In this document: piece by piece, positions 1-9,161 of the stretch
Position numbering within the stretch: position 1 is the stretch's first letter
How the letters are laid out: each line of letters starts with the position of its first letter
Assembly (NCBI GenBank): GCA_030041275.1
Contig: JASHOE010000095.1
Span: 1 to 64,000, forward strand
Source: Streptosporangiaceae bacterium
Lineage (GTDB): Bacteria; Actinomycetota; Actinomycetes; Streptosporangiales; Streptosporangiaceae
Direction of reading: 5' to 3'
DNA: 64,000 nucleotides
Notes under the pieces: model-generated
The model's database searches: none
The model's input: only the letters and a program-made list of their open reading frames with translations
Told to the model about the DNA's origin: nothing
Program-made: the position numbers and the translations under genes

Positions 1-167
1 GGCATGTCAAGGCGTCAGAACCGAGCTGACCTGGCAGAACCTACTTGCCTACGGCCACCGCCCGGAGCTCCGAGTGCGCCAGTCGCGCCGACCCGCGCAG
101 CAGCCTGTTTCGGCAGGTCACAGCCAGCCGCGCTGACACCGCGCGCCTGCCGGCCTAAGGTCGGGTC

Positions 168-1628
168 ATGCCTAGTTCCCTGCCGCGCAGCGCGCCGGCC
201 GATCAGGGTGTCGACCCGGCCGCGATCCTCAGCCTTCTTGACGCTCTCGACGAGCGCGCCGACATCGAGATGCACAGCCTGATGGTGGTACGGCACGGAC
301 AGGTGGTGGCTGAGGGGTGGTGGGCGCCCTACAGCGCCGGCCGGCCGCAGCTGCTCTACTCGCTGAGCAAGAGCTTTACCGCCACCGCGGCGGCATTCGC
401 TCAGGCTGAGGGCCTGCTCGATTTGGACGACACTGTTGTCTCGCACTTCCCGGAGTTCGCTGCGGACATCACCGACCCGCGCAGCCGGTCGATGAAAGTC
501 CGGCATGTCGCCTCGATGGCGTCCGGCCATACCCAGGAGACGCTGGGTATGGCGCTTGAGCGTGACCCGGCGGAGCCGGTCCGCGGGTTTCTGCTGACGC
601 CGCCCGACCGCGATCCGGGCACGGTCTTCGCCTACAACCAGCCCTGCACATACACGCTGGCCAGCATCGTCCAGCGCAACGCTGGGATGTCCCTGACCGG
701 CTACCTGCGGCAGCGGTTGTTCGACCCGCTCGGCATCGGCCACGTCGGCTGGCATACCTTCCCGCCTGGTCGCGAGCAGGGTTTCAGCGGTCTGCACGCG
801 CGCACCGAGGACATCGCCAAGCTCGGGCTGTTGTACCTGCAGCAGGGCTGGTGGGAACAGACCAAGCTCATCCCGAAGGAATGGGTGGCCGAGGCCACTT
901 CTGCGCAGGTCAGCAACTCGGAGAACACGAACCCGGACTGGAAGCAGGGATACGGCTTCCAGTTCTGGATGTCCAGGCACGGATACCGCGGCGACGGGGC
1001 GTTCGGACAGTTCTGCGTGATCTTGCCCGAGCAGGATGCGGTGATCGTCACCACCGCGTACACGCTCGACATGCAGGCCATGCTCGACGCCATCTGGACC
1101 CATCTGCTTCCCGGCCTCGGCACCGCACCGTCCGCTACGGCCACTGCGCAGAACCAGCTCAGCGCCCGGCTAGCCCGCCTCGAGCTGCCCGCGAGCCCCG
1201 GCGCGCCGACGCCGGACGACTGGGGCCAGTGGAGCGGCGGGCCGTTCAGCGTGACCGCCAGCACGCCCAGTGGTGAGTCCCCGTCCTTCGTTCTCTCCGC
1301 TGATACGTTCCTGACATCCATCGAGGTGGCACCGCGGGCGGGCGGCTGGCAGCTCAGCCTCATCGAACCCGACAACGCACTCACCGTTCCCGTGAGCAGC
1401 GGCGGCTGGACCGTCTCTGACCACGCTGACCGCTACGGCGACACGATCCCGGTGGCAGCTTCCGGCGGCTGGCTCGATGACGAGACCCTGCGAGCCGAGG
1501 TCGTCTTCCTGGAAACGCCGCACCGGATGGACATCACCTGCACCTTGCGCGGGCGCGTCGCCCAGGCAGTCTGGCGCCATCCGCCGCTCGCCCGCAGCAA
1601 GCTCCGGCACTTGCACTGCCCGAGCTGA
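168..1628 (+). CDS. Serine hydrolase of the class C beta-lactamase / penicillin-binding protein family
   Basis: The 486-residue product has the beta-lactamase fold of family S12-like esterases and DD-peptidases. The catalytic SxxK tetrad is S65-L-S-K68, and a tyrosine-asparagine pair at 156-157 lies where the second motif (YxN or YN) is expected. The catalytic domain ends near residue 320, and the last 160 residues look like a separate beta-rich domain of unknown role. There is no signal peptide, so a cytoplasmic esterase or amidase is more likely than a secreted resistance enzyme. The ATG follows a weak ribosome site. It stands alone, convergent with the metallo-hydrolase 11 bases downstream. 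The family call is firm and the substrate is unknown. Confidence 0.88.
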   Translation: MPSSLPRSAPADQGVDPAAILSLLDALDERADIEMHSLMVVRHGQVVAEGWWAPYSAGRPQLLYSLSKSFTATAAAFAQAEGLLDLDDTVVSHFPEFAADITDPRSRSMKVRHVASMASGHTQETLGMALERDPAEPVRGFLLTPPDRDPGTVFAYNQPCTYTLASIVQRNAGMSLTGYLRQRLFDPLGIGHVGWHTFPPGREQGFSGLHARTEDIAKLGLLYLQQGWWEQTKLIPKEWVAEATSAQVSNSENTNPDWKQGYGFQFWMSRHGYRGDGAFGQFCVILPEQDAVIVTTAYTLDMQAMLDAIWTHLLPGLGTAPSATATAQNQLSARLARLELPASPGAPTPDDWGQWSGGPFSVTASTPSGESPSFVLSADTFLTSIEVAPRAGGWQLSLIEPDNALTVPVSSGGWTVSDHADRYGDTIPVAASGGWLDDETLRAEVVFLETPHRMDITCTLRGRVAQAVWRHPPLARSKLRHLHCPS

Positions 1629-1639
1629 CGGCTAGCTGG

Positions 1640-2395
1640 CTACCGATAAGAGTTGGTCGAGAAGCGCAGCGTCTTGGCCTGATTTCTGTCGTGGCCGTAG
1701 ACCATCGAGGCACTCTCGCGGTCCGCCCTGTCACGCAGAGCCAGCGCACTCGCGCGTGCCGTCTCCGGGTCCGCCTGGCCGCCCCATGCGTCGTGGTCGT
1801 AGTTCTCCTGGCAGTAGACGGCGTCGCCGCAGATGATCATGTTGCCGCTCTCGGGGAGCCGGACCAGAACGGACTGGTGCGCTGGTGCGTGACCCGGCGT
1901 TGGGATCACTTCGACGCCAGGGAACAGCGTGGTCTCTCCGTCGAGCAGCTCATAGCTCAGGGCAGGCAGATTCCAGTACTGGTTGGGGAACGACGGGTTG
2001 TCCTTGGCGTATTCGTAGTGCTCGCGCTGCACAAAGAACGTCGCGTCCTTCAGCAGGTCGTTGTTCCCGGCATGATCGAAGTGCAAGTGCGTGTTGATCA
2101 CGTACTTGATCTCTGCGGGCGCGATGTCTAGTTCCGCGAGGCGCCAGAGCAAGCTGTCCTCGCGCCGCATGTCCGGCACCAGCACGTCGGCTAGCGGCGT
2201 GCCTCCCCAGGTGAGGTCGGGATCAGCGATATGCAGACGGCTCATGCCGGTGTCGACAAGCACCAGCGAGTCGTCATCGAGGCGGATCAGGAACGCGGGC
2301 ACCGGGATATGGATGCGCTTTCCGTCCGCGATGCCTGGCGCGATCACTTCATAGGTACAGCAGCAGCCACCCAGGGGCAGTATGTACAGCTGCAT
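1640..2395 (-). CDS. Metallo-beta-lactamase-fold hydrolase, N-acyl homoserine lactonase-like
   Basis: The product is about 251 residues with the zinc motif HxHxDH at 103-108 (H103, H105, D107, H108) and a following GD and H pattern of the MBL fold. Length, absence of a signal peptide and the motif spacing resemble AiiA/AttM lactonases that open homoserine-lactone rings. Other small MBL lactonases have the same layout, so the substrate is inferred only. I start at the inner ATG because GGCAGGAG lies about 6 bases upstream; 17 further codons are open 5' of it without a ribosome site. It precedes no obvious partner, and the TPP gene upstream on this strand is 117 bases away. Confidence 0.85.
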   Translation of the reverse strand: MQLYILPLGGCCCTYEVIAPGIADGKRIHIPVPAFLIRLDDDSLVLVDTGMSRLHIADPDLTWGGTPLADVLVPDMRREDSLLWRLAELDIAPAEIKYVINTHLHFDHAGNNDLLKDATFFVQREHYEYAKDNPSFPNQYWNLPALSYELLDGETTLFPGVEVIPTPGHAPAHQSVLVRLPESGNMIICGDAVYCQENYDHDAWGGQADPETARASALALRDRADRESASMVYGHDRNQAKTLRFSTNSYR

Positions 2396-2512
2396 TACGC
2401 ATCTCCTGCCAGTAACGCCGTCGTTTCCCTCAACCTGCGCCGTCATGCAGCGACCCGTCCGGGGCTCATCATGCCGCCTGGAAGGTCGCCAAGGTAGCTG
2501 TCTACCCCGCCG

Positions 2513-4144
2513 TTATCCGCGTCCCGCCGGGCGCGGGAAACGGAGCGGGCTGAGGCTCAGCAAGTCGACGTCCAGCAGCGCCGGCCGGCCGGACGCCACG
2601 GCGTCGCGAAAGTGCGACTCGAATTCGGCCGGGCTGGCCACCCGGGTCGCCTGCACGCCCATCGACGCCGCCAGCGCCGGGAAGTCGGGGGTGGCGAGAT
2701 CGACACCGGTTGTGCGGCCGTCGAACTGGCGCACCTGAATGCCACGGAGCACGCCGTAGCCCCGGTCATTGAACAGGCAGATCACCACGGGCACCTCATG
2801 CTGCACCGCGGTTGCCAGCTCCCCTACGTGCAGCATGAACCCGCCGTCACCGGCGATCAGCACGACCGGATGCCCGCTGCCCACCGCCGCGCCGAGTGCG
2901 AGCGGCAGGCCCGGGCCGATCGCCGCAGAAGACGGGCGCATCGACGTCCGGGCCTGGAGGATCGGCAGGAGCCGGTCACCCCACAGGTAGGCCGGCACCG
3001 TCGCATCTCGGACGATGACCGACTCGCGCGGGGTGTGACGGCGGACGGCGTCCATGATCTGGCAGTGGTCTTCGCCAAGCTGGGCGCGGGCGTCCACGCG
3101 CGCTGTAGCGGCCGCCGACCTGGCCTTTTCCGCATGGTCGGGGTCGGCGCTGCCCTGGCCGACCGCGCGGAGCAGCAACTCCAGGCCAATGCGGGCGTCG
3201 CCGACGACCGGCAGGGCGGTCGGGTAGCTGCGCCCGATGACAGCCGGGTCGGCGTCCAGGTGCGCCAGCGTGCCGCCGAAAGACAGGCTCCAGTTGCGCG
3301 TGCTGTTGCCCTGGAACCGGGTGCCCACCGCCAGCAGAACGTCGGCGTTCGACACGATGTCCTCGATCGGCGGGCTCGTGGTCAGCGCACCGAGGCACAG
3401 GGGGTGGTCCTCCGGAATCGACCCGCGGCCCTCGATCGTGGTGACGACCGGGGCACTGAGGTGCTCGGCCAGCGCCAGCAGCGCCGGCCCGGCACCGGAG
3501 CCAACGACACCACCGCCAGCCCACAGCACTGGCCTGGTAGCCGCCGAAAGCGCATCGGCCACCTTCGCTATGGCGTCCGCGTCCGGGGCGTAACCGCGGT
3601 CGACGCGCGGGCCTGGCACCGCTACCTCGGTCCGGCGATACTGCTGGTCAATCGGAATCTCTACCGCGCCCGGCTGAGGCCGTCCTGCGCGGATGTCCTC
3701 CGCCACTGTGATGATCGCCCGACCGATGTCCTCGGTGCGGCGCACCGTGTCCACCCGGCGGCAGAGCGATGAGAGCATCAACCGCTGGTGCTCGGCCTCG
3801 TGCAGAAAGCCCTTGGCCTTGCCCAGGTACCGGCTGTCGATCTGCCCGGTCACGAGCATGACCGGCGAGGAGGCGAAGCTCGCCTCGAACAGGCCCGTCA
3901 TGGTGTTAGTCGTGCCAGGCCCGGTGCTGGCGATGACCACGCCCAGCTCGCCCGTGGCGCGCGCGTAGCCGTCGGCCGCATGCGCAGCGGCCTGCTCGTG
4001 CCGTACGGCGATTGGCGTGATGGTGCCGCGCCGCGCGATCGCGTCGTAGATCGGCAGGTTGTGAACGCTGACGATGCCGAAAACATGGCGTACGCCAATG
4101 GTCTCGAGGGCGGCGACAACCGCCTCTCCGCCCGTCATCTCCAT
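2513..4144 (-). CDS. Thiamine-diphosphate-dependent enzyme of the acetolactate synthase / decarboxylase family
   Basis: This 543-residue protein has the three-domain order of the POX/ALS family: N-terminal PYR domain with the activating glutamate E50 in AVRHEQ, a central domain, and a C-terminal PP domain with the GDGGF start and the downstream N of the TPP motif. It lacks clear signs of a true acetohydroxyacid synthase catalytic subunit. The family also holds oxalyl-CoA, benzoylformate and sulfopyruvate decarboxylases. It lies 17 bases behind the zinc dehydrogenase on the same strand, so the two are probably cotranscribed as aldehyde-forming and aldehyde/alcohol-processing steps. Two further TPP paralogues lie at 27.8 and 35.9 kb. 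The family is certain and the reaction is not. Confidence 0.88.
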   Translation of the reverse strand: MEMTGGEAVVAALETIGVRHVFGIVSVHNLPIYDAIARRGTITPIAVRHEQAAAHAADGYARATGELGVVIASTGPGTTNTMTGLFEASFASSPVMLVTGQIDSRYLGKAKGFLHEAEHQRLMLSSLCRRVDTVRRTEDIGRAIITVAEDIRAGRPQPGAVEIPIDQQYRRTEVAVPGPRVDRGYAPDADAIAKVADALSAATRPVLWAGGGVVGSGAGPALLALAEHLSAPVVTTIEGRGSIPEDHPLCLGALTTSPPIEDIVSNADVLLAVGTRFQGNSTRNWSLSFGGTLAHLDADPAVIGRSYPTALPVVGDARIGLELLLRAVGQGSADPDHAEKARSAAATARVDARAQLGEDHCQIMDAVRRHTPRESVIVRDATVPAYLWGDRLLPILQARTSMRPSSAAIGPGLPLALGAAVGSGHPVVLIAGDGGFMLHVGELATAVQHEVPVVICLFNDRGYGVLRGIQVRQFDGRTTGVDLATPDFPALAASMGVQATRVASPAEFESHFRDAVASGRPALLDVDLLSLSPLRFPRPAGRG

Positions 4145-4161
4145 GGCTGGCCTCCGCTCGG

Positions 4162-5127
4162 TCAGAACTTGATCGACACCTTCAGCGCGCTGTCACTTCG
4201 GTCATGGGCGATCCGGAAGGCATCGCCCACTTCCTCGATCGGCAGCATGTGGCTCAGCAGCGGACCCACGTCAATCGCCCCGTCCTCGATCAGCCGGATG
4301 GCATACCGGAATGATTCCAGCCCTGGTTCACCCTGAGCGGCGGAAGCGGAGTACGCGGTCAGCCGCCGGCGGAAGAATTCCGCGAACGAGAACGGGTAGT
4401 CACCGGCGCCCTCGGGCAGCCCGAACCAGACGACGGTCGCCCCCATCGCGGCCAGTTGGAGGCTCTGCGGGAACGTTTCCCGACTGCCGACCGCCTCCAC
4501 GACCACGCCCGCGCCCTGACCGGAGGTAGCCTCATGCACTGCCGCAGGAAAGTCGCTGCCGCCGACATCCACGGCAAGGTCCGCGCCGAGGGCTCGGGAG
4601 TAGGCCAGGCGCGCCGGCGACTTGTCCGACACCAGCACGCGCGCCGCTCCGGCGCGCTTAAGCAGGAACGTGAAGAAGGCCCCGGCGGACCCCTGCCCGA
4701 TGACCGCGGCGTCTTTGCCAACGACATCCAAGGGGTGCCAGCGCAGGGCGTAGATAACCGTGCCGAGTTGCTGCGCCATGAGCAGGTGACTCAGCGGCAC
4801 TGCCGACGTCAGCGGAATGCAAGCCGAGCCAGGCACCGCCTGGTACTCGGCCAGGCAGCGCCCGAAGGTGAAATGCGGGACCGTCAGCACGTGATCGCCC
4901 GGCTCGAACCCGGTGCACCGCGACTCCACCACCTCACCCACGCCCTCGTGTCCGATATAGACCGCCGGCCCGTTGCGCGGCGGCGCGCCAAGGAACACGG
5001 CGTGCAGATCGGAGCCGCAGATGGACGCATAAGCGGTCCGGACCAGGAGGTCGCCGTCGGCGATCGACGGGATCGGAACTTCCTCGCATACCACTCGTCC
5101 GGTATCCACCCAGCGCGCAGCCTTCAT
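4162..5127 (-). CDS. Zinc-dependent medium-chain alcohol dehydrogenase
   Basis: The 321-residue product is an MDR-superfamily dehydrogenase. Catalytic zinc ligands are visible as C37 in CGSD and the H60-E61 pair in GHEGVGEVV. A Rossmann NAD(P) site appears as GQGSAGAF near residue 145. The four-cysteine structural zinc lobe is absent, as in sorbitol/threonine dehydrogenase-like members. The ATG chosen has GGGAG eight bases upstream; 27 further in-frame codons precede it without support. It is the first gene of a two-gene unit with the TPP enzyme, which suggests oxidation or reduction of that enzyme's aldehyde product or substrate. That coupling is inferred from spacing only. Confidence 0.88.
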   Translation of the reverse strand: MKAARWVDTGRVVCEEVPIPSIADGDLLVRTAYASICGSDLHAVFLGAPPRNGPAVYIGHEGVGEVVESRCTGFEPGDHVLTVPHFTFGRCLAEYQAVPGSACIPLTSAVPLSHLLMAQQLGTVIYALRWHPLDVVGKDAAVIGQGSAGAFFTFLLKRAGAARVLVSDKSPARLAYSRALGADLAVDVGGSDFPAAVHEATSGQGAGVVVEAVGSRETFPQSLQLAAMGATVVWFGLPEGAGDYPFSFAEFFRRRLTAYSASAAQGEPGLESFRYAIRLIEDGAIDVGPLLSHMLPIEEVGDAFRIAHDRSDSALKVSIKF

Positions 5128-5285
5128 CAACGGCACTCCCGTCCTTGACGTCCGCAAACTCATTCGCGATGCTAACCAGCCAACGCCAGGGACGGCACGC
5201 TCGTCCACCTGCCCGATGAAACAGGATCCCGGACACGGCCTGGCACGGAGCGTCCCGGCAGATGTGCGAACGGGTCGGGTCAGAC

Positions 5286-7529
5286 TCAGGGACCCGCGGC
5301 AGGCGAGGCCGCTGGCGACACGCCTCCGGCCGTCGCGGAGGCAGCCGGTGTGGAGGCGGCAGGAGTTGACGTCGGCGTCGTCGTGGGGGTCGGGGTCACC
5401 GTTGGTGCGGCCGTGGGCGTCGGCGTTGCCGATGGCGTCGGGCTCGGGCTGGCGGCGGGAGAAGTTGCGGCCGGCGATGTAGCCGCGGGTGACTGAATCG
5501 GCGGGACAAGGCTGGCGCCAGGGCTGTGGTGGCCAGTCAGCATCAGCACGATCGCGGCGGCCGCCACAGCGCTGACGGCGACCGCGCCACCCGCTGAGAC
5601 GCCGACCGCGAAGGCGCGGCGGTCGCGGCGGTACTCAGTGGTGCGACGCTCGCGCAGCCAGGCCGGGAGTGCTGCACGCCGGGCAGCCCAGCTGTTGAAC
5701 GGCGCGGCGGCCATGCCGAGAGTCGGCACGAGCAGCAGGCCGGCGAGCAACGGGCCGCTCAGCGTGTTCGTCTTGGTGAGCGCGATGCCGATACCCGCCG
5801 CACCGCAGAGCGCGAGGATGCTCTCCGCCCAGTTGGCGCGCAGCGCATTCCACCAGCTCGTTCGCTCACTGGTCTTCGGAGTGCGCAGGAACGCGGCCTT
5901 CTTCGCGAACAGGGCGAGGACTGAAGCCCGGGCAACAACGATCGAGGTGGACTGCCAGATGAAGAATGCTCCGAGAGCGTCGCGCAGGGACGCGCCGGTG
6001 CTACGGCGCAGCAACGCGATCGCGCGAACCAGCCCGAGCAGAACAAGTACTGGCACCGCAGCGACCAGGAAGACTGTCAACTTGCGGAAGAGCTGGCCGC
6101 CGCCCGTCGCCAGGTTGGCCGCGCCCGCCAGCAGAAAGACCAGGAACAAGAGTCCGAGTAGGTCGCCGTACCACTGCAGCGCACCGGACAGGTAGGCCCA
6201 GCGCTGGCCGGCTGACAGGTGATTCTTTTTCGTCTCCGTGCCTGGGAGCAGGGACTTCCAGTGCATGCGCAGCAGCTGGATCCCGCCGAAGCACCAGCGG
6301 TATCGCTGTCCCTTGAGCGCCTCGAACGTCAGCGGCATGATCCCGCGGCCGCCGGACTCGTCGACGTGCATGCCAGACCAGCCCGCGCGCAGTAGTCGCA
6401 GCGAGATCTCCGCGTCTTCGGTGATGCACCATTCATCCCAGCCGCCCAGCTCGTCGAGGGCGACCCTCCTGATGAGGCCCATGGTCCCGGCGAAGATAGC
6501 GCCATCCCGCTCGTTTCTTGACGGCTGGGAAACGGCGAAGAAGTACTTATAGGAGTAGTAGAGCCGCCGGTAGTAGCGGGCCTGTTTCCAGTCGCGGTAG
6601 TCCTGCGGCGCCTGCACGAAACCGATCCACGGATCCTTGAAGAGCGGCACGCACCGGCGCAGCCATTGCGGATCGACTTGGTAGTCGGAGTCGACTACCC
6701 CGATGAGCTCAGCCTCCGGATGGGTGAGGTGCTGCAGAGCGTAATTCAGTGCGCCCGACTTGTAGCCCGGCCAGTTCTCCAGGTGCTTGAACGTAACGCC
6801 GTGCTTCTGGCACCACGACTCGACCGGGCGCCACAGCCACTCGTCATCGGTGTTGTCGTCGATCACGACGATCTGCACGCGGGGGTAGTCGAGACGCCGC
6901 AACGCGCGGAGCGTCTCGATGACCATGGCGGGCGGCTCGTTGTGCGCGGGGACGTGCACGCTGACAAGCGGCGGAGCGTTGTCCGCCCGCGGAACCACCG
7001 CACGCAGCACCTCGGTCCGCACCCGCCGGCGCGGATCCAGGGGCCGGCGCCGGCGCTGCCAGTGCGCGGTGCCGAGTGCGTCGCACAGTTCCCACAGGTA
7101 TGCACAGCACATCAGCGCGGCGACCACCTCAAGGCACCAGAGCAGCACCCCGCCGATCGTGCTGGCCGCGCCGAGGTGACTGACGAACGTCCACTCCAGC
7201 GCGTAAACGAGATAGACGACGAAGAGGTAGGTGCACGACGCCCAGCACAGGTGCGCTCGTGGTGACCAGTTCCTGGTCACCGGGAGCCAGAGCAGGCCGG
7301 CCGCCGCCACGCCCGATCCGCCGATAATGACGTTTTCTTCGGTCGCCTTCAGCAGGTGCAGGACGCCAGCCGCCGCGGCGGCCAGCACCGCAGAGCCGAG
7401 GACGGCCAGGATGACGCGCCATATCGCCGACCAGACACCACTCCGGTAATGCCGCCTAGCTGGCAGGAAAAGCGCCGCGGAGCCAAGCGGCGCGGCGACC
7501 AACCCGGCGATGACCAGTGCCTCGAGCAT
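5286..7529 (-). CDS. Membrane-bound processive family-2 glycosyltransferase (cellulose synthase-like)
   Basis: This 747-residue inner-membrane enzyme has several N-terminal membrane helices (residues 8-150), a cytoplasmic GT-A domain (about 185-420) and a second set of helices. The polymerase signature is complete: D224/D225, the DxD at 280-282, the TED at 370-372 and QxxRW at 408-412. This D,D,D,QxxRW pattern marks processive beta-glycan synthases. No PilZ domain is visible. The last 70 residues are an unusual extracytoplasmic Pro/Thr/Ser/Ala-rich tail. It follows the GH26-type lipoprotein gene by 9 bases, so both are one transcript. A cell-surface beta-glycan (mannan, cellulose or mixed) is likely, but sugar specificity cannot be read. 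Confidence 0.92.
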   Translation of the reverse strand: MLEALVIAGLVAAPLGSAALFLPARRHYRSGVWSAIWRVILAVLGSAVLAAAAAGVLHLLKATEENVIIGGSGVAAAGLLWLPVTRNWSPRAHLCWASCTYLFVVYLVYALEWTFVSHLGAASTIGGVLLWCLEVVAALMCCAYLWELCDALGTAHWQRRRRPLDPRRRVRTEVLRAVVPRADNAPPLVSVHVPAHNEPPAMVIETLRALRRLDYPRVQIVVIDDNTDDEWLWRPVESWCQKHGVTFKHLENWPGYKSGALNYALQHLTHPEAELIGVVDSDYQVDPQWLRRCVPLFKDPWIGFVQAPQDYRDWKQARYYRRLYYSYKYFFAVSQPSRNERDGAIFAGTMGLIRRVALDELGGWDEWCITEDAEISLRLLRAGWSGMHVDESGGRGIMPLTFEALKGQRYRWCFGGIQLLRMHWKSLLPGTETKKNHLSAGQRWAYLSGALQWYGDLLGLLFLVFLLAGAANLATGGGQLFRKLTVFLVAAVPVLVLLGLVRAIALLRRSTGASLRDALGAFFIWQSTSIVVARASVLALFAKKAAFLRTPKTSERTSWWNALRANWAESILALCGAAGIGIALTKTNTLSGPLLAGLLLVPTLGMAAAPFNSWAARRAALPAWLRERRTTEYRRDRRAFAVGVSAGGAVAVSAVAAAAIVLMLTGHHSPGASLVPPIQSPAATSPAATSPAASPSPTPSATPTPTAAPTVTPTPTTTPTSTPAASTPAASATAGGVSPAASPAAGP

Positions 7530-7538
7530 GAAAGATCC

Positions 7539-8504
7539 TCACGGGTTGGAAAGGCGGCCCGCCGCCGCCGCGAACGCGGCGAGGGCGGATGGGTCATCTT
7601 CCAAGCGCCAGTTCTGGTGGTACAAGCCCGCGTGCTGCGCCTCGTCGAACCAGACCACCCCGGCAAGGCGCTGCGAGCTGACGCCCGTGAAGAGGTCATC
7701 GATCTGGCTCTCCCGGTTGGTCGTGGTGCCGACGGCGGTCTCGGCGATCAGCAACGGCGCGCTGCTGAACGCGCGGATGTCCGCGATGGTCGAGCCGAAC
7801 AGCGAGTCGAAGGTGTCGGTAGGCCGGAAGTAATAACCGTCGATGCCGGTCCAGTCGACCCACGCGGCGCCGGGCCACCACGAGCTCAGCGCGCTCGAGG
7901 CGCCGTCGACGGAGTTGACCGCCCACAGCCACGTGACGTTGGCCGCTCCCGCGGTGCGGAAGACCTGCACGACATGCCGCCAGGCGGCGACGAACGTCGC
8001 GGGCGACGTGTGACCGTAGCCCCAGGAGTACCAGTTTCCGTTCATCTCATGCCCGAAGGACAAGATCACCGGATGGTCGAACGCGACCACAGCGGCAGCG
8101 AAAGAGCGCAGGTAGCTGTCTGAGCCGCCTGCCGCGATCGAGGCGAGCGACACGCCGTTGGGCTGCAGCTGGACGAGCACGTAGGCGTCGTGGTCCCAGG
8201 CCGCCTGCGCGAATGACGTGCTGAACGGCTCCTTCCATGCGGAGTAGTACACGACGATCCTGGGCTTGACGCCGGTCACGCGGCTGAACTCGGTGATTTG
8301 CGAAAAGCTGCCCGGCGCGCTCGGCTCGTAGACGCCGACCAGCGGGCTCGCCGGCGTGGGGACGGGTGTCAGCGGCGTCGGCGCCGGCGTCGGCCGCGGC
8401 GCGGTTAGCGGGGTCAGGCAACCCGTGACCAGCGCCGATAGCGCGACAGCGGCGGCCGCGATTGTGACGCTTCGCACCACGAGGCCTGCGGGCCCGTTCC
8501 TCAT
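7539..8504 (-). CDS. GH26-type beta-mannanase-like lipoprotein
   Basis: The 321-residue product begins with a lipoprotein signal peptide (hydrophobic core 11-26, lipobox ending at C29) followed by a Pro/Thr linker to residue 54. The rest resembles glycoside hydrolase family 26 and related clan A barrels. The probable acid/base is E153 in the strand SFGHEMNGNW and the probable nucleophile is E255 in LLIAETAVG. It is expected to sit on the outer face of the membrane. It is the first gene of a two-gene unit with the GT2 synthase, which suggests trimming or release of the polymer made by the synthase, as CelA-type hydrolases do in cellulose operons. The GH class is well supported; mannan specificity is not. 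Confidence 0.85.
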   Translation of the reverse strand: MRNGPAGLVVRSVTIAAAAVALSALVTGCLTPLTAPRPTPAPTPLTPVPTPASPLVGVYEPSAPGSFSQITEFSRVTGVKPRIVVYYSAWKEPFSTSFAQAAWDHDAYVLVQLQPNGVSLASIAAGGSDSYLRSFAAAVVAFDHPVILSFGHEMNGNWYSWGYGHTSPATFVAAWRHVVQVFRTAGAANVTWLWAVNSVDGASSALSSWWPGAAWVDWTGIDGYYFRPTDTFDSLFGSTIADIRAFSSAPLLIAETAVGTTTNRESQIDDLFTGVSSQRLAGVVWFDEAQHAGLYHQNWRLEDDPSALAAFAAAAGRLSNP

Positions 8505-8750
8505 GAGATCACGCTTTCTCCACTGGCAGAGCTGGCCAGCCGACCTGCCGGGGGCCGAAGCCCTAGGTCATGTCAGACGCGGCGATGCCAGTATGACCCG
8601 CGGCCGCGGGTGTATCAGACCCGAACACACCGACATAGACAGGGCACCAAGCAGATACAGCCGGGCGCCGGTGGGTACCAAGCGGTCATGGTGAGCCGCG
8701 GGACTTAAGCGAGCCGAGGAAGCCGGTCGCCTTCGAAACGGCCGGACACC

Positions 8751-8987
8751 GTGAGCCCGGACTGGCCTGCGACCGCCTACACCGGATTCGCCCAGTACGG
8801 GTTCCGCGTCCCGGCGGTCGTGGTTTCCCCGTGGAGCCGCCCCGATCACGTGAGCGTCGTGCATGACCACACCTCGATCCTGGCCATGGTGGAGCGCAAG
8901 TGGAACCTTCCGGCGCTGACCCGGCGCGACGGCGCAGCCAACGACCTGTCCGACTTCCTGGACCTGGATAACCCCGCATTCGCCTAG
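8751..8987 (+). pseudogene. C-terminal remnant of a phospholipase C / acid phosphatase-family phosphoesterase
   Basis: About 65 codons match the extreme C-terminus of bacterial phospholipase C-type phosphoesterases, including the HDHTSIL block and the following ERKWNLPALTRRD block that ends those enzymes. Family members are roughly 400-500 residues, so at least 80 percent of the gene is missing. Nothing upstream to the GH26 gene start at 8504 restores the rest, and I see no gene in 8505-8750. The fragment has no ribosome site and is probably untranslated. The recognition rests on remembered family motifs. Confidence 0.6.
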
Positions 8988-9097
8988 CCACCCGCCCTGG
9001 CCACGCCGCTCGCCGGACCTGCGGAGCTCGCGTGTGAAGTAGCCGGCCCAGGCCAGATACCGCCCCAGAGTCGGTCACGCACGGCTAGGTCCGCGAC

Positions 9098-9133
9098 TTG
9101 ACGCAACCCAGTGGTTGCAATAATATCGCAACC
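9098..9133 (+). promoter_or_regulatory. Sigma-70-type promoter with overlapping ArsR-type operator
   Basis: TTGACG at 9098-9103 and TAATAT at 9121-9126 are separated by exactly 17 bases, an almost ideal housekeeping promoter. Three GCAACC boxes overlay it: 9103-9108 direct, 9113-9118 inverted and 9128-9133 direct. The last two form the arms of an inverted repeat around the -10. Binding here would block RNA polymerase. The likely ligand is the ArsR-family product encoded two genes on (9583-9933), giving autoregulation. The promoter is read directly and the regulator assignment is inferred. Confidence 0.7.
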
Positions 9134-9161
9134 ATTGGATTGCTAAATCATGGAGGCAGTC

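Noticed and set aside
1..167. Short open frames before the first gene
   Set aside because: No ribosome site, motif or codon bias separate from background.
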